The notes beneath the pieces are model-generated. The model was not told the DNA's origin and did not search any database. It saw only the letters and a program-made list of their open reading frames with translations. 13,845 bases of DNA from positions 1 to 13,845 of the forward strand of contig JANTGV010000006.1 in NCBI GenBank assembly GCA_024762745.1. Direction: 5' to 3'. Made by a program: the position numbers and the translations under genes. Positions 1-6,329 of this stretch are shown one piece after another (positions within the stretch are counted from its first letter, which is position 1; each line of letters opens with the position of its first letter). This DNA comes from Sulfurimonas sp. (GTDB lineage Bacteria > Campylobacterota > Campylobacteria > Campylobacterales > Sulfurimonadaceae).

Positions 1-84
1 CTTAAGTGGCGGCATCCTGTTTTTTCACACTTCATTGACAAAATTTATAAGCTTTATGAATATTACACTATATATAATTATTTA

Positions 85-93
85 TGATACAAT
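85..93 (+). promoter_or_regulatory. Candidate extended -10 promoter for the exported-protein operon
   Basis: TG (85-86), one spacer base, then TACAAT (88-93) matches an extended -10 element. Campylobacterota sigma-70 promoters often rely on this element with no clear -35 box. Transcription would start near 100, leaving about 58 nt of leader before the ATG at 158. Alternatives are a TATAAT at 73-78 and a TTGACA at 35-40, though the latter has no good partner at 17 bp. The first 34 bases contain a GC-rich segment followed by six T (21-25 and the preceding T), which could be the right half of a terminator from a gene outside the window. Confidence 0.5.
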
Positions 94-103
94 ATTCAAA
101 GAA

Positions 104-123
104 ATTTTGTGACTATTTTGTGA
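104..123 (+). repeat. Direct repeat ATTTTGTGA x2, 11-bp period, in the leader
   Basis: ATTTTGTGA occurs exactly at 104-112 and again at 115-123, so the copies are spaced one helical turn apart. They lie just downstream of the proposed -10 box and upstream of the ribosome binding site. Tandem half-sites at this spacing are typical of dimeric activators, repressors and response regulators. No specific regulator is recognised, and chance in AT-rich DNA is possible. Confidence 0.4.
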
Positions 124-157
124 TAAATAGAACCAATAATATTAATAAGGAAAAAAA

Positions 158-1147
158 ATGATAAACAGATTGATAAAATCAACGATAGCATTGTCGCTAA
201 TAGCAACGGTTGCCTTTAGTGCAGATGCAGTGCGCTTCAATGTTATAAATGGTGACCATGAGGAGAAGTTTGAGAAAGAGTTCTTGCCTTCATTAGAAGA
301 TGCGACAGGTTTTTCAATGTCTGATCCTCATGAGAAAATTAACGATGCGTATGCAAAGCGTTACGGTAACCCAAAAGATCCTGATTATGATAAAGATTGG
401 CAAACAACTCTTGATAACTTAGGTTTCTTCTCTATTTCAAATGATACAGCACTTTATCCAATTCTTAAAAAATCTCCACAAGCAGCTGGATTTGCTCCGT
501 TTAATCTTTTAATTTATAAGAATAAAGCGGAAGATGTAACTTATATAGGTCATGTTGATCCTGTTGCAATGTTAGATATTACAGGTGTTAAAGATAAAGA
601 CTCCCGTGATGCATTTATAAAAATGTATGAACCTCTTGATACTTATGTAACAAAAGAGTTTGGTGGAAAAATAATTACTCCTTCTTATGATGCGCTTCCA
701 GCTAAACCAATGATGACTTTTGAGTTTGATGTTCCAGCTGGTGTTGATATTACAGAATGGACAGAGGAGTTTCAAGAAGGGTTTGAAGGTGCATTTGAAG
801 ATAAAAAATATATCATCGCTGGATTTAAAAACTTCAAAGAGACGTACGAAGAAGACTTAGAGATGGAATTTGCAGAGTATGACTCTTTCTTTGTTTATGG
901 TCTTTGTCACTTTACTTTCTCATATAACGTATTTAACAAAGGTCGTCCTGATGCAGGTGTATTCGCTCCTTGTGCTATGTACTTCTACATAAAACCAGGA
1001 ACAAACAAAATGGTAGTAGGTATGCCACGTCTTTCAGTTTGGGCATCTGTTATGAAAATGACTGATAAATCTAAACTTGACTGGATTAAGAAAACTGATG
1101 ATGAAATCATTGCTATTATGAATGACTTAGGGGCTAAAGAGATATGA
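158..1147 (+). CDS. Exported protein with two DUF302-like halves
   Basis: Function unknown. Residues 1-22 form a Sec signal peptide (K7, a hydrophobic stretch, then AFSA or SADA as cleavage options), so the mature protein should be periplasmic. The start is supported by AAGG at 147-150, 7 nt before the ATG. Two segments resemble each other. Residues 106-169 begin SPQAAGFAPF and residues 263-325 begin RPDAGVFAPC. Both continue into two beta-like stretches and a Lys/Asp-rich helix ending in a FG or LG pair. This layout and the APC motif suggest the DUF302 fold, duplicated. Only two cysteines exist (C250, C272); the cysteine of the second half is Phe (F115) in the first. The next gene overlaps by 4 bp (ATGA), indicating one operon and probably a joint role with the two paralogues that follow. 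DUF302 assignment is by eye; an unrelated family is possible. Confidence 0.75.
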   Translation: MINRLIKSTIALSLIATVAFSADAVRFNVINGDHEEKFEKEFLPSLEDATGFSMSDPHEKINDAYAKRYGNPKDPDYDKDWQTTLDNLGFFSISNDTALYPILKKSPQAAGFAPFNLLIYKNKAEDVTYIGHVDPVAMLDITGVKDKDSRDAFIKMYEPLDTYVTKEFGGKIITPSYDALPAKPMMTFEFDVPAGVDITEWTEEFQEGFEGAFEDKKYIIAGFKNFKETYEEDLEMEFAEYDSFFVYGLCHFTFSYNVFNKGRPDAGVFAPCAMYFYIKPGTNKMVVGMPRLSVWASVMKMTDKSKLDWIKKTDDEIIAIMNDLGAKEI

Positions 1148-1998
1148 AAAAAACTTTATTAATACTTTTAAGTGCTACAATAGTAATGTTTTCTGGGTGT
1201 GCTAGTAAAAGTGCAGCTCCAGCAGATAAGAGTGGTCTTGAGGGCACAAAGGTAAATACTTATTTTCATGGTGAGTATATAGATGTCGCAACTGCACAGT
1301 CTAAGCTTGAAGCGGCTGGATTTGAGATAGTTACTACATATACACCAGTTAAAAAAGGTACTACAATAGTTTTCACAAACGCAGCACTAAAAGCTGAAGC
1401 TGCAAAACCTGGCCGTGCTTATGCAGCTGTTTTACGCCTGTTTGTAGATGATAAAGAGAAGATGATTAGTTTTACCAACCCTGTTTACTTTGGAAAAGCA
1501 TTCATGCAAGATGAGTATAATCATAAAGTATTTAACGCTCAACTTGAGAGTATTCACAAGGAATTTCCAGCTCTTAAAGCATCTGCAGACGTATGGGAAT
1601 TTGATGGTTTAGCTGATTATCATTTTATGATGGGTATGCCTTACTACGGAGATACTGACGTTCTTGGGAAGCCAAACGCAAGCAACAGTGATGCTATGCA
1701 AAAAGTAAAGGCACATAAAAAGGGAAAAAGCTTAATATTTGAACTTAAACTTTCTGACACAAGTACACTTATTGGTTACGATTTGGGGAAACGTACTAAA
1801 AAGTTTGTTAAGAAAGTTGGTCGTGCAAACGCAGCTATACTTCCATGGTGTATTTCTATAGAAAATGGTCAAGCAAAAGCGTTAAATGCAAAGTATTACA
1901 TAGCTATAAGTTATCCACTCTTAACTATGACAGAATTTATGGGGATTGCTACTGTTCCAGGTGCAATTACTAAGGATTTAGAGAAGCCTTTTAAGTAA
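1144..1998 (+). CDS. Predicted lipoprotein, DUF302-like, paralogue of the next gene
   Basis: Function unknown. The N-terminus (MKKTLLILLS, hydrophobic to residue 18) ends in FSGC, a lipobox with Phe at -3, so C19 is the likely lipidation site. Signal peptidase II (LspA), which would process it, is encoded at 9143. A linker rich in Ala, Ser and Lys (20-35) precedes the folded part. Residues about 44-140 and 183-284 look like duplicated halves: GRAYAAVLRLFV (90-101) matches GRANAAILPWCI (226-237), each followed by a beta-like stretch and an aromatic-rich segment. The only cysteine in the mature body besides C19 is C236 in LPWC. It starts inside the stop codon of the upstream gene, with AGGGG at 1129-1133 as a distant ribosome binding site. 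The body is highly similar to the following gene, so the two arose by tandem duplication. Confidence 0.75.
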   Translation: MKKTLLILLSATIVMFSGCASKSAAPADKSGLEGTKVNTYFHGEYIDVATAQSKLEAAGFEIVTTYTPVKKGTTIVFTNAALKAEAAKPGRAYAAVLRLFVDDKEKMISFTNPVYFGKAFMQDEYNHKVFNAQLESIHKEFPALKASADVWEFDGLADYHFMMGMPYYGDTDVLGKPNASNSDAMQKVKAHKKGKSLIFELKLSDTSTLIGYDLGKRTKKFVKKVGRANAAILPWCISIENGQAKALNAKYYIAISYPLLTMTEFMGIATVPGAITKDLEKPFK

Positions 1999-2025
1999 GG
2001 TTTTAATTTAGTATTTATTTCATAG

Positions 2026-2069
2026 CATCCATTTTGCTAAAGCACAAATGGATGTCGGCATTTAGTGCC
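2026..2069 (+). other. Paired hairpins in the spacer between the two paralogues
   Basis: CATCCATTT (2026-2034) pairs with AAATGGATG (2046-2054). Inside, TGC (2035-2037) pairs with GCA (2042-2044) around a TAAA loop, with C2045 bulged. A second small stem, GGCA (2057-2060) with TGCC (2066-2069), follows directly. No T run follows either one, so this is not a standard intrinsic terminator. An mRNA-stability or processing element between the two cistrons, or a palindromic intergenic repeat, fits better. Confidence 0.6.
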
Positions 2070-2086
2070 AGAAAAAGGGGTTTTAT

Positions 2087-2896
2087 ATGAAAAAGGTATT
2101 TTTATTTTTAGTTTCATCACTATTGATGTTTAGCACAAGTTCTTTCGCAAAAGATGTCAGCGCATATTTGATTGGTTCTCACATGGGGGTTGACAGTGTG
2201 AAAACCAGTCTCAATAGCGTGGGTTTTGAAGTTATTGCTGAGTACACTCCTGTAAAAGATGGCACAACTATCGTTTTTACAAACAGTGCTCTTAAAGCAG
2301 AAGCTGCAAAAGAGAAACGTGCTCATGCTGCTGTACTTCGTGTTTTTGTTGATGATGTAGAGAAAATGATTAGTATTACTAATCCTGTATATTTTGGTCG
2401 TGCCTTTATGCAAGATGATTATAAGTCTGATATCTTTGAGGCACAGCTCGCGTCTTTGAACAGTGCTTTTAATGGTTTAGAAGGTTCATCTGATAAGCTA
2501 GATGAAGATGATTTGGCTGGATACCGTTTCATGTTTGGTATGCCTTATTATGAAGATGCAGATGAGTTAGCTGAAGCGTCCAACGATGAACTACTTGAAA
2601 AAGTTAGAAGTTATAAAAAGGGTAAAAATGTCATTTTTGAACTTAAGCTCTCAGATAAGAGTACACTTATTGGTTATGACTTAGGTAAAAGAACAAAAAA
2701 GTTTGTTAAAAAGATAGGTCGTGCAAACGCAGCTATTCTTCCTTACTGTATATCTATAGAAAATGGTGTAGCTACTGCTTTAGGTGCAAAGTATTACTTA
2801 GCAGTTTCATATCCGCTACTCAGCATGGGGGAGTTTATGACAATTTCAACAGTTCCTGGAGCTATTAATAAAGACTTGTCGAAGCCTTTTAAGTAG
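2087..2896 (+). CDS. Periplasmic DUF302-like protein, tandem paralogue
   Basis: Function unknown. Residues 1-21 are a Sec signal peptide (KK at 2-3, a hydrophobic core, cleavage likely after SSFA). Unlike its upstream neighbour it has no lipobox, so the product should be soluble in the periplasm. AAGGGG at 2075-2080 gives a strong ribosome binding site 6 nt before the ATG. From about residue 36 to the C-terminus it aligns almost without gaps to the lipoprotein. Shared blocks include EYTPVKDGTTIVFTN-type sequence (52-66), FELKLSD (184-190), GYDLGKRTKKFVKK (196-209) and the identical ending KPFK. The two GRAxAAxL-like segments (78-84 region and 211-218) again indicate an internal duplication. 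C221, in LPYC, is the only cysteine, so no intramolecular disulfide is possible; cofactor binding or a mixed disulfide would be options. Transcription ends at the terminator just downstream. Confidence 0.75.
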   Translation: MKKVFLFLVSSLLMFSTSSFAKDVSAYLIGSHMGVDSVKTSLNSVGFEVIAEYTPVKDGTTIVFTNSALKAEAAKEKRAHAAVLRVFVDDVEKMISITNPVYFGRAFMQDDYKSDIFEAQLASLNSAFNGLEGSSDKLDEDDLAGYRFMFGMPYYEDADELAEASNDELLEKVRSYKKGKNVIFELKLSDKSTLIGYDLGKRTKKFVKKIGRANAAILPYCISIENGVATALGAKYYLAVSYPLLSMGEFMTISTVPGAINKDLSKPFK

Positions 2897-2900
2897 TTAT

Positions 2901-2914
2901 GGTGCTTTAGCACC
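2901..2914 (+). repeat. Small palindrome GGTGC-TTTA-GCACC
   Basis: A perfect 5-bp stem with a TTTA loop lies between the stop codon and the terminator. Its core GTGCTTTAGCA (2902-2912) is the exact reverse complement of 2035-2045 in the previous spacer, so both spacers of the paralogue pair carry the same 11-base core. It may be a short palindromic repeat or an accessory hairpin that protects the mRNA 3' end. Confidence 0.5.
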
Positions 2915-2918
2915 GGTA

Positions 2919-2945
2919 CCTCGAACTTGTTCGAGGATTTTTTTT
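2919..2945 (+). terminator. Rho-independent terminator after the exported-protein genes
   Basis: CCTCGAAC (2919-2926) and GTTCGAGG (2929-2936) form a perfect 8-bp stem with a TT spacer, followed by A and eight T (2938-2945). The T run reaches into the stop codon of the convergent purM gene. The opposite strand has no T run after the stem, so it should act mainly on plus-strand transcription. Confidence 0.9.
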
Positions 2946-3939
2946 AGATCATTACAGCTTCGCGTTTACCCTCTTTAATCTCACCGATTAAATAACCATC
3001 AGTTTCAGATAAAACTTTTTCAACATTAGCATCTTCAACCACAAGAACCATTCCAACACCCATGTTAAACGCTCTGAACATCTCATCTCTCTCTACATGT
3101 TCTGCCATTAATTCAAAAATAGGAAGAACTTTTATAGCGTCTTTTTTAACTTCAGCTATTAAGTTTTCTGGAAGTACACGTGGTAGGTTTTCAATTATCC
3201 CACCACCAGTGATATGAGCCATTGCTATAATTTCGTTTCTAAGTGCTTTAAATGTTTTTACATAAATATTTGTAGGCTCTAAAAGTGTTTCAATAAGAGG
3301 TTTACCGTTAAAGTCGTCTTCAAACTTCATACCCATTTTTTCAAATAGAACTTTACGTGCGAGGGAGAAACCATTTGAGTGAAGACCTGAACTCGGCAGG
3401 GCTATGAGCTTATGTCCAGCTCTTACAAGAGAGACTCTATCCATTTCAGATTTCTCAGCCACACCAACTGCAAAACCAGCTAAGTCATAATCATCTTCAG
3501 AGTACATACCAGGCATTTCTGCAGTTTCACCACCGATAAGTGCACATTCACTGCGTTTACAACCCTCAGCTATTCCAGCAACAACATCTGTTGCGTTTTT
3601 AACATCCAGTTTACCGGTAGCGTAGTAATCAAGAAAGAAAGATGGAGTACCAAAATTACATAGGAGGTCATTTACACACATAGCAACTAAATCGATACCA
3701 ACTGTATTGTGAATTCCAGAGTCAATAGCGAGTTTTAGTTTTGTACCAACACCATCTGTTGCCGCAAGTATTACAGGTTCTTTAAAGCCAGTAGGCATTT
3801 CAAATGCACCTGCAAAAGAACCGATCCCACCCATTACACCGGGTATTTTAGTAGCTTTTACCAGTGGCTTGATATTTTCAACGAAACTATTACCAGCGTC
3901 TATGTCAACACCAGCATCTTTGTAGCTAATTTGGCTCAT
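2944..3939 (-). CDS. purM: Phosphoribosylformylglycinamidine cyclo-ligase (AIR synthetase)
   Basis: PurM catalyses the ATP-dependent ring closure of formylglycinamidine ribonucleotide to aminoimidazole ribonucleotide, the fifth step of de novo purine synthesis, in the cytoplasm. The 331-aa length matches the family. The N-terminus has the usual SYKDAGVDIDAGN, followed by ATDGVGTK (60-67, a conserved nucleotide-binding loop), GIDLVAMCVNDLL (81-93) and ALIGGETAEMPGMY (133-146). The AIRS C-terminal half has SGLHSNGFSLAR and, near the end, AFNMGVGMVLV. GGAG lies just upstream of the ATG on the minus strand. It has its own candidate promoter, so it need not depend on the DUF2892 gene behind it. 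It converges with the exported-protein operon, sharing the terminator region. Confidence 0.97.
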   Translation of the reverse strand: MSQISYKDAGVDIDAGNSFVENIKPLVKATKIPGVMGGIGSFAGAFEMPTGFKEPVILAATDGVGTKLKLAIDSGIHNTVGIDLVAMCVNDLLCNFGTPSFFLDYYATGKLDVKNATDVVAGIAEGCKRSECALIGGETAEMPGMYSEDDYDLAGFAVGVAEKSEMDRVSLVRAGHKLIALPSSGLHSNGFSLARKVLFEKMGMKFEDDFNGKPLIETLLEPTNIYVKTFKALRNEIIAMAHITGGGIIENLPRVLPENLIAEVKKDAIKVLPIFELMAEHVERDEMFRAFNMGVGMVLVVEDANVEKVLSETDGYLIGEIKEGKREAVMI

Positions 3940-3965
3940 TTAGAACTCCATTTATAAAGTACGGA

Positions 3966-3971
3966 ATTATA
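3966..3971 (-). promoter_or_regulatory. Candidate -10 box for purM
   Basis: On the minus strand this reads TATAAT, a perfect -10 hexamer, about 26 nt upstream of the purM ATG. No convincing -35 box is seen, as is usual in Campylobacterota. Confidence 0.5.
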
Positions 3972-4020
3972 TCTTATGTGAGTTTAGATAAGTGTTAAGT
4001 CTGAGAGGGGATTTAAACAG

Positions 4021-4049
4021 TAAGAGTTCTCAGAAGCTGTGAACTCTTA
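4021..4049 (-). terminator. Hairpin after the DUF2892 gene, possible weak terminator
   Basis: TAAGAGTTC (4021-4029) and GAACTCTTA (4041-4049) form a perfect 9-bp stem. On the minus strand the loop region can extend it by CAG/CTG across an A-A mismatch, leaving a CTT loop. It lies 15 bases past the stop codon of the DUF2892 gene and before the purM promoter. Only a short CTGTTT follows, so termination would be inefficient; it may instead be a 3'-end processing or stability element. Confidence 0.5.
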
Positions 4050-4063
4050 GGCAGATGAAGCTA

Positions 4064-4273
4064 TTAGGCTTCTTTTGTTGTTTCTGCTTCTTCTGGAAGG
4101 TCACACTTTTTAGAGATAATACATAGTGGACAGAAGTTAACAATTCCAGCGATTAGAGGAATTACACCAAGGTAAAACCAAACAATACCAGTTACAACAC
4201 CAGCTATAATTAGTGCTAAACCTATAAAAATACGAAAAACTCTACAAAACGATCTGATTTTATTATAATCCAT
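4064..4273 (-). CDS. DUF2892-type small inner-membrane protein
   Basis: A 69-aa protein of unknown function with two predicted membrane segments (about 13-32 and 34-48) joined by a very short turn, then a cytosolic or periplasmic tail rich in Glu and Lys. The N-terminal basic stretch with RIFIGLALIIAG and the NFCPLC motif (46-51) match the DUF2892 (YgaP-like membrane region) family as I know it, in which CPLY or CPLC follows the second helix. Four cysteines (C10, C48, C51, C57) include a CxxC pair, which could bind metal or a sulfur species; in some proteins this domain is fused to a rhodanese, which hints at sulfur handling but proves nothing here. AAGGAA lies 5 nt before the ATG. It is transcribed divergently from the SpeE-like gene. 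Confidence 0.8.
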   Translation of the reverse strand: MDYNKIRSFCRVFRIFIGLALIIAGVVTGIVWFYLGVIPLIAGIVNFCPLCIISKKCDLPEEAETTKEA

Positions 4274-4302
4274 TTTATTCCTTTTGTGAAAAAACTAGTG
4301 TG

Positions 4303-4311
4303 ATTATATCA
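4303..4311 (-). promoter_or_regulatory. Extended -10 promoter for the DUF2892 gene
   Basis: On the minus strand this reads TG, one base, TATAAT: a perfect extended -10 element (TG at 4310-4311, TATAAT at 4303-4308). Transcription would begin near 4296, about 23 nt before the ATG. Confidence 0.65.
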
Positions 4312-4398
4312 ATAATTGTGTAAATTATGGTTCTAAATATCAAGTAAGCCTTAAATATATGTAAGTTTTAAGGTTTTTAAAACTTATAAAGACAAATA

Positions 4399-4407
4399 TG
4401 CTAAAAT
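4399..4407 (+). promoter_or_regulatory. Extended -10 promoter for the speE-like/coaE/dapF operon
   Basis: TG (4399-4400), one base, then TAAAAT (4402-4407) fits the extended -10 consensus, with alternating A/T tracts upstream. The ATG at 4436 follows 29 nt later, preceded by AAGGA at 4422-4426. No other plausible start signal lies before dapF, so this probably drives all three genes. Confidence 0.6.
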
Positions 4408-4435
4408 CGCGTTTATTAAATAAGGAATTATAAAA

Positions 4436-4981
4436 ATGAAAGAATTTATTTATCCAGAGATGATGGTTCATGTACCAGTTTGTACAAATAAAGTGCCAGA
4501 GAGTGTTTTAATAATCAGTGACAATGCAGAGTTGCTTAGCAGTGAGATGGAAAAGCATGCTGAGATTGGCTCAAAAGTTGTGAAATGTTCATTAGATGCT
4601 TTACGCGACGAAGCAGATGACAGTGCTGACGTAGTGATTTGTGAAATGAATGGAGATGCTGCAGTTATTGCACATGTTGCACGTATTTTAAAAGATGATG
4701 GGCAGCTGTCTATTACTCACGACTCTTTAGATGAAACGCAGAGTAACAAAGTGTTAATGCAAGTTTTAGCTAACTACTTTAAAGTAATTATGCCTTATAA
4801 TCTAGGAAATGGTTCAACAGCTATTTTAGCTTCAAAAGAGTATCATCCAACTGCAGATGTTATCTTGCAAAGAACAGATATGATAGATGATCTAAATTAC
4901 TATAACTGTGATATTCACGTATCTGCGTTTGCAATGCCAAACTATATACGTAAAGAGTATTTAGGAATTATCAGAAACTAA
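4436..4981 (+). CDS. Degenerate spermidine-synthase-like protein
   Basis: The 181-aa product resembles spermidine synthase (SpeE, which transfers aminopropyl from decarboxylated SAM to putrescine) but is shorter than the usual 260-290 aa. PEMMVHVPVCTN (7-18) corresponds to the YHEMLVHVPL region of SpeE. The C-terminal NYYNCDIHVSAFAMPNYIRK (154-173) matches the conserved YYxxxxHxxAFxLPxFxR region. However, the glycine-rich SAM-binding motif that should follow VLII (GGGDGG) reads SDNAEL (28-33), and the acidic DxxDP segment reads CEMNGD (69-74). The N-terminal beta domain before the MVHVP region is absent. It is therefore unlikely to be an active aminopropyltransferase as judged by motifs; a regulatory or unrelated role is possible. 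It is the first gene of an operon, with its stop overlapping the coaE start by one base. A SpeE homologue next to coaE is, from memory, also seen in Helicobacter. Confidence 0.7.
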   Translation: MKEFIYPEMMVHVPVCTNKVPESVLIISDNAELLSSEMEKHAEIGSKVVKCSLDALRDEADDSADVVICEMNGDAAVIAHVARILKDDGQLSITHDSLDETQSNKVLMQVLANYFKVIMPYNLGNGSTAILASKEYHPTADVILQRTDMIDDLNYYNCDIHVSAFAMPNYIRKEYLGIIRN

Positions 4982-5574
4982 TGGCATTCGAGTATGCTAT
5001 TGCCTTAACCGGAGGCATTGCAACTGGTAAAAGTACGGTTGCTTCTCTCTTAGCCTTAAATGGTATGCGAGTAATTGATGCTGATACCATTTCACATGAG
5101 ATACTTGATGCTTCACTTCCATGGGTTAAAGAGACCTTTGGAGATGAGTTTATAACGGGTTCAAAAGTGAATCGCGCTAAACTAGGAAGTTTGGTTTTTT
5201 CAGATGATGAAAAGAAAAAAGTTTTAGAAGAGTATCTTCATCCGAAGATTCGTCAAGAGATTGAAAGCAGAAGTATTAAGCAAGATGGTTTTAAATTTCC
5301 TTACCTTATAGATATCCCCCTTTTTTTTGAAAATAGTGCTTACGATATAGAAGAGAGTGTTGTTGTTTATACTCCTAGTGATGTTCAATTAGAGAGATTT
5401 ATGAAACGCAACGGCTACACTCAAGAAGAGTCTCTCAAGCGTATTGCGTCACAGATGCCTATAGAAGAGAAAAAAGAGCGTGCTACTTGGGTCATTGACA
5501 ACTCTTCAAGTTTAAAACATCTTCAGCAAGAAGTTGAAGATTTTGTTGAGAAGATTAAGGAGAAATATCTATGA
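4981..5574 (+). CDS. coaE: Dephospho-CoA kinase
   Basis: CoaE phosphorylates the 3'-hydroxyl of dephospho-CoA with ATP, the last step of coenzyme A synthesis. The P-loop is GIATGKST (12-19), directly after the start-proximal beta strand. DADTISHEIL (33-42) supplies the conserved acidic pair. LHPKIRQEIE (87-96) and DIPLFFE (111-117) are the family's substrate-binding and core blocks, and LERFMKRNGYTQEES (137-151) with KRIASQMP belongs to the lid. At 197 aa it has normal length. Its ATG shares a base with the previous stop (TAATG) and the nearest AGGA is about 14 nt away, so translation is probably coupled. It overlaps dapF by 4 bp. Confidence 0.95.
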   Translation: MAFEYAIALTGGIATGKSTVASLLALNGMRVIDADTISHEILDASLPWVKETFGDEFITGSKVNRAKLGSLVFSDDEKKKVLEEYLHPKIRQEIESRSIKQDGFKFPYLIDIPLFFENSAYDIEESVVVYTPSDVQLERFMKRNGYTQEESLKRIASQMPIEEKKERATWVIDNSSSLKHLQQEVEDFVEKIKEKYL

Positions 5575-6329
5575 AAATAGCGAAATATAGTGCAAATGGA
5601 AATGATTTTGTAATTTTTCACTCCGATATAAAAGAGGATAGGCATGAATTGGCAAAGGAGTTGTGTCATCGTCAAGATGGTATAGGTGCTGATGGGCTTA
5701 TAGTTATCGTTCCTCATGAAGAGTATGATTTTGAGTGGCAGTTTTATAATTCTGATGGAAGTCATGCTGATATGTGTGGAAATGGAAGTAGAGCTTGTGC
5801 TCACTATGCTTTTGTAAATGGATTAGCTCCAAAAGAGATGAGTTTTTTGACTGGTGCAGGTGTTATAAACGCAATAGTTGAAGATAGCGATGAAAAATCT
5901 GGAATGGTAATGAGTGAACTTACTCCTCCAGAGATTTTAGAGACAGGTGTAGAGTATAACGGTAAACTTTGGTGGCTTATAGATACAGGAGTTCATCACC
6001 TTGTCAGTTTTAGTGAAAATATAGAAAAGTTTGATATTGAAGAGGCTAGAGAGTTACGATATATCTATAATGCAAATGTAAATATTACCTCAGTTGAAGG
6101 TGAAAACCTACGGGTTAGGACCTATGAGCGTGGCGTTGAGGATGAAACCTTAGCGTGTGGAACGGGAATGGCTGCCTGTTTTTATAGAGCGCTAAAAGAG
6201 GAAAAAGTTTCTAACAGTATTGAAGTTTATCCAAAAAGTGGAGATACTCTCTATTTAGGTATGAATGATAGAACGATTACTTTTAAGGGAAGAGTGAAAA
6301 AAACTTTTGAAACGGAGTGGGTTTTATAA
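5571..6329 (+). CDS. dapF: Diaminopimelate epimerase
   Basis: DapF interconverts LL- and meso-diaminopimelate without a cofactor, feeding lysine and peptidoglycan synthesis. The two catalytic cysteines are visible: C69 in DMCGNGSRA and C196 in LACGTGMAA. The N-terminal YSANGNDFV (6-14) and DGIGADGL (36-43) are standard. The length, 252 aa, is slightly short but typical for Campylobacterota. A strong AAGGAG at 5557-5562 lies 8 nt before the ATG, and the start overlaps the coaE stop as ATGA. The gene ends convergently, overlapping the prfA stop codon by 6 bp, with no room for a separate terminator. Confidence 0.96.
   Translation: MKIAKYSANGNDFVIFHSDIKEDRHELAKELCHRQDGIGADGLIVIVPHEEYDFEWQFYNSDGSHADMCGNGSRACAHYAFVNGLAPKEMSFLTGAGVINAIVEDSDEKSGMVMSELTPPEILETGVEYNGKLWWLIDTGVHHLVSFSENIEKFDIEEARELRYIYNANVNITSVEGENLRVRTYERGVEDETLACGTGMAACFYRALKEEKVSNSIEVYPKSGDTLYLGMNDRTITFKGRVKKTFETEWVL

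Noticed and set aside
1..34. GC-rich stretch followed by T run as a full terminator
   Set aside because: Only a possible right arm is inside the window; the left arm cannot be seen, so it is not listed as a feature.
35..64. TTGACA as a -35 box paired with a -10 near 58-63
   Set aside because: The bases at the required spacing (GAATAT) fit the -10 consensus poorly, and the extended -10 at 85-93 is better.
2120..2413. Minus-strand 97-aa open frame inside the second paralogue
   Set aside because: No ribosome binding site or domain; it mirrors a conserved plus-strand gene.
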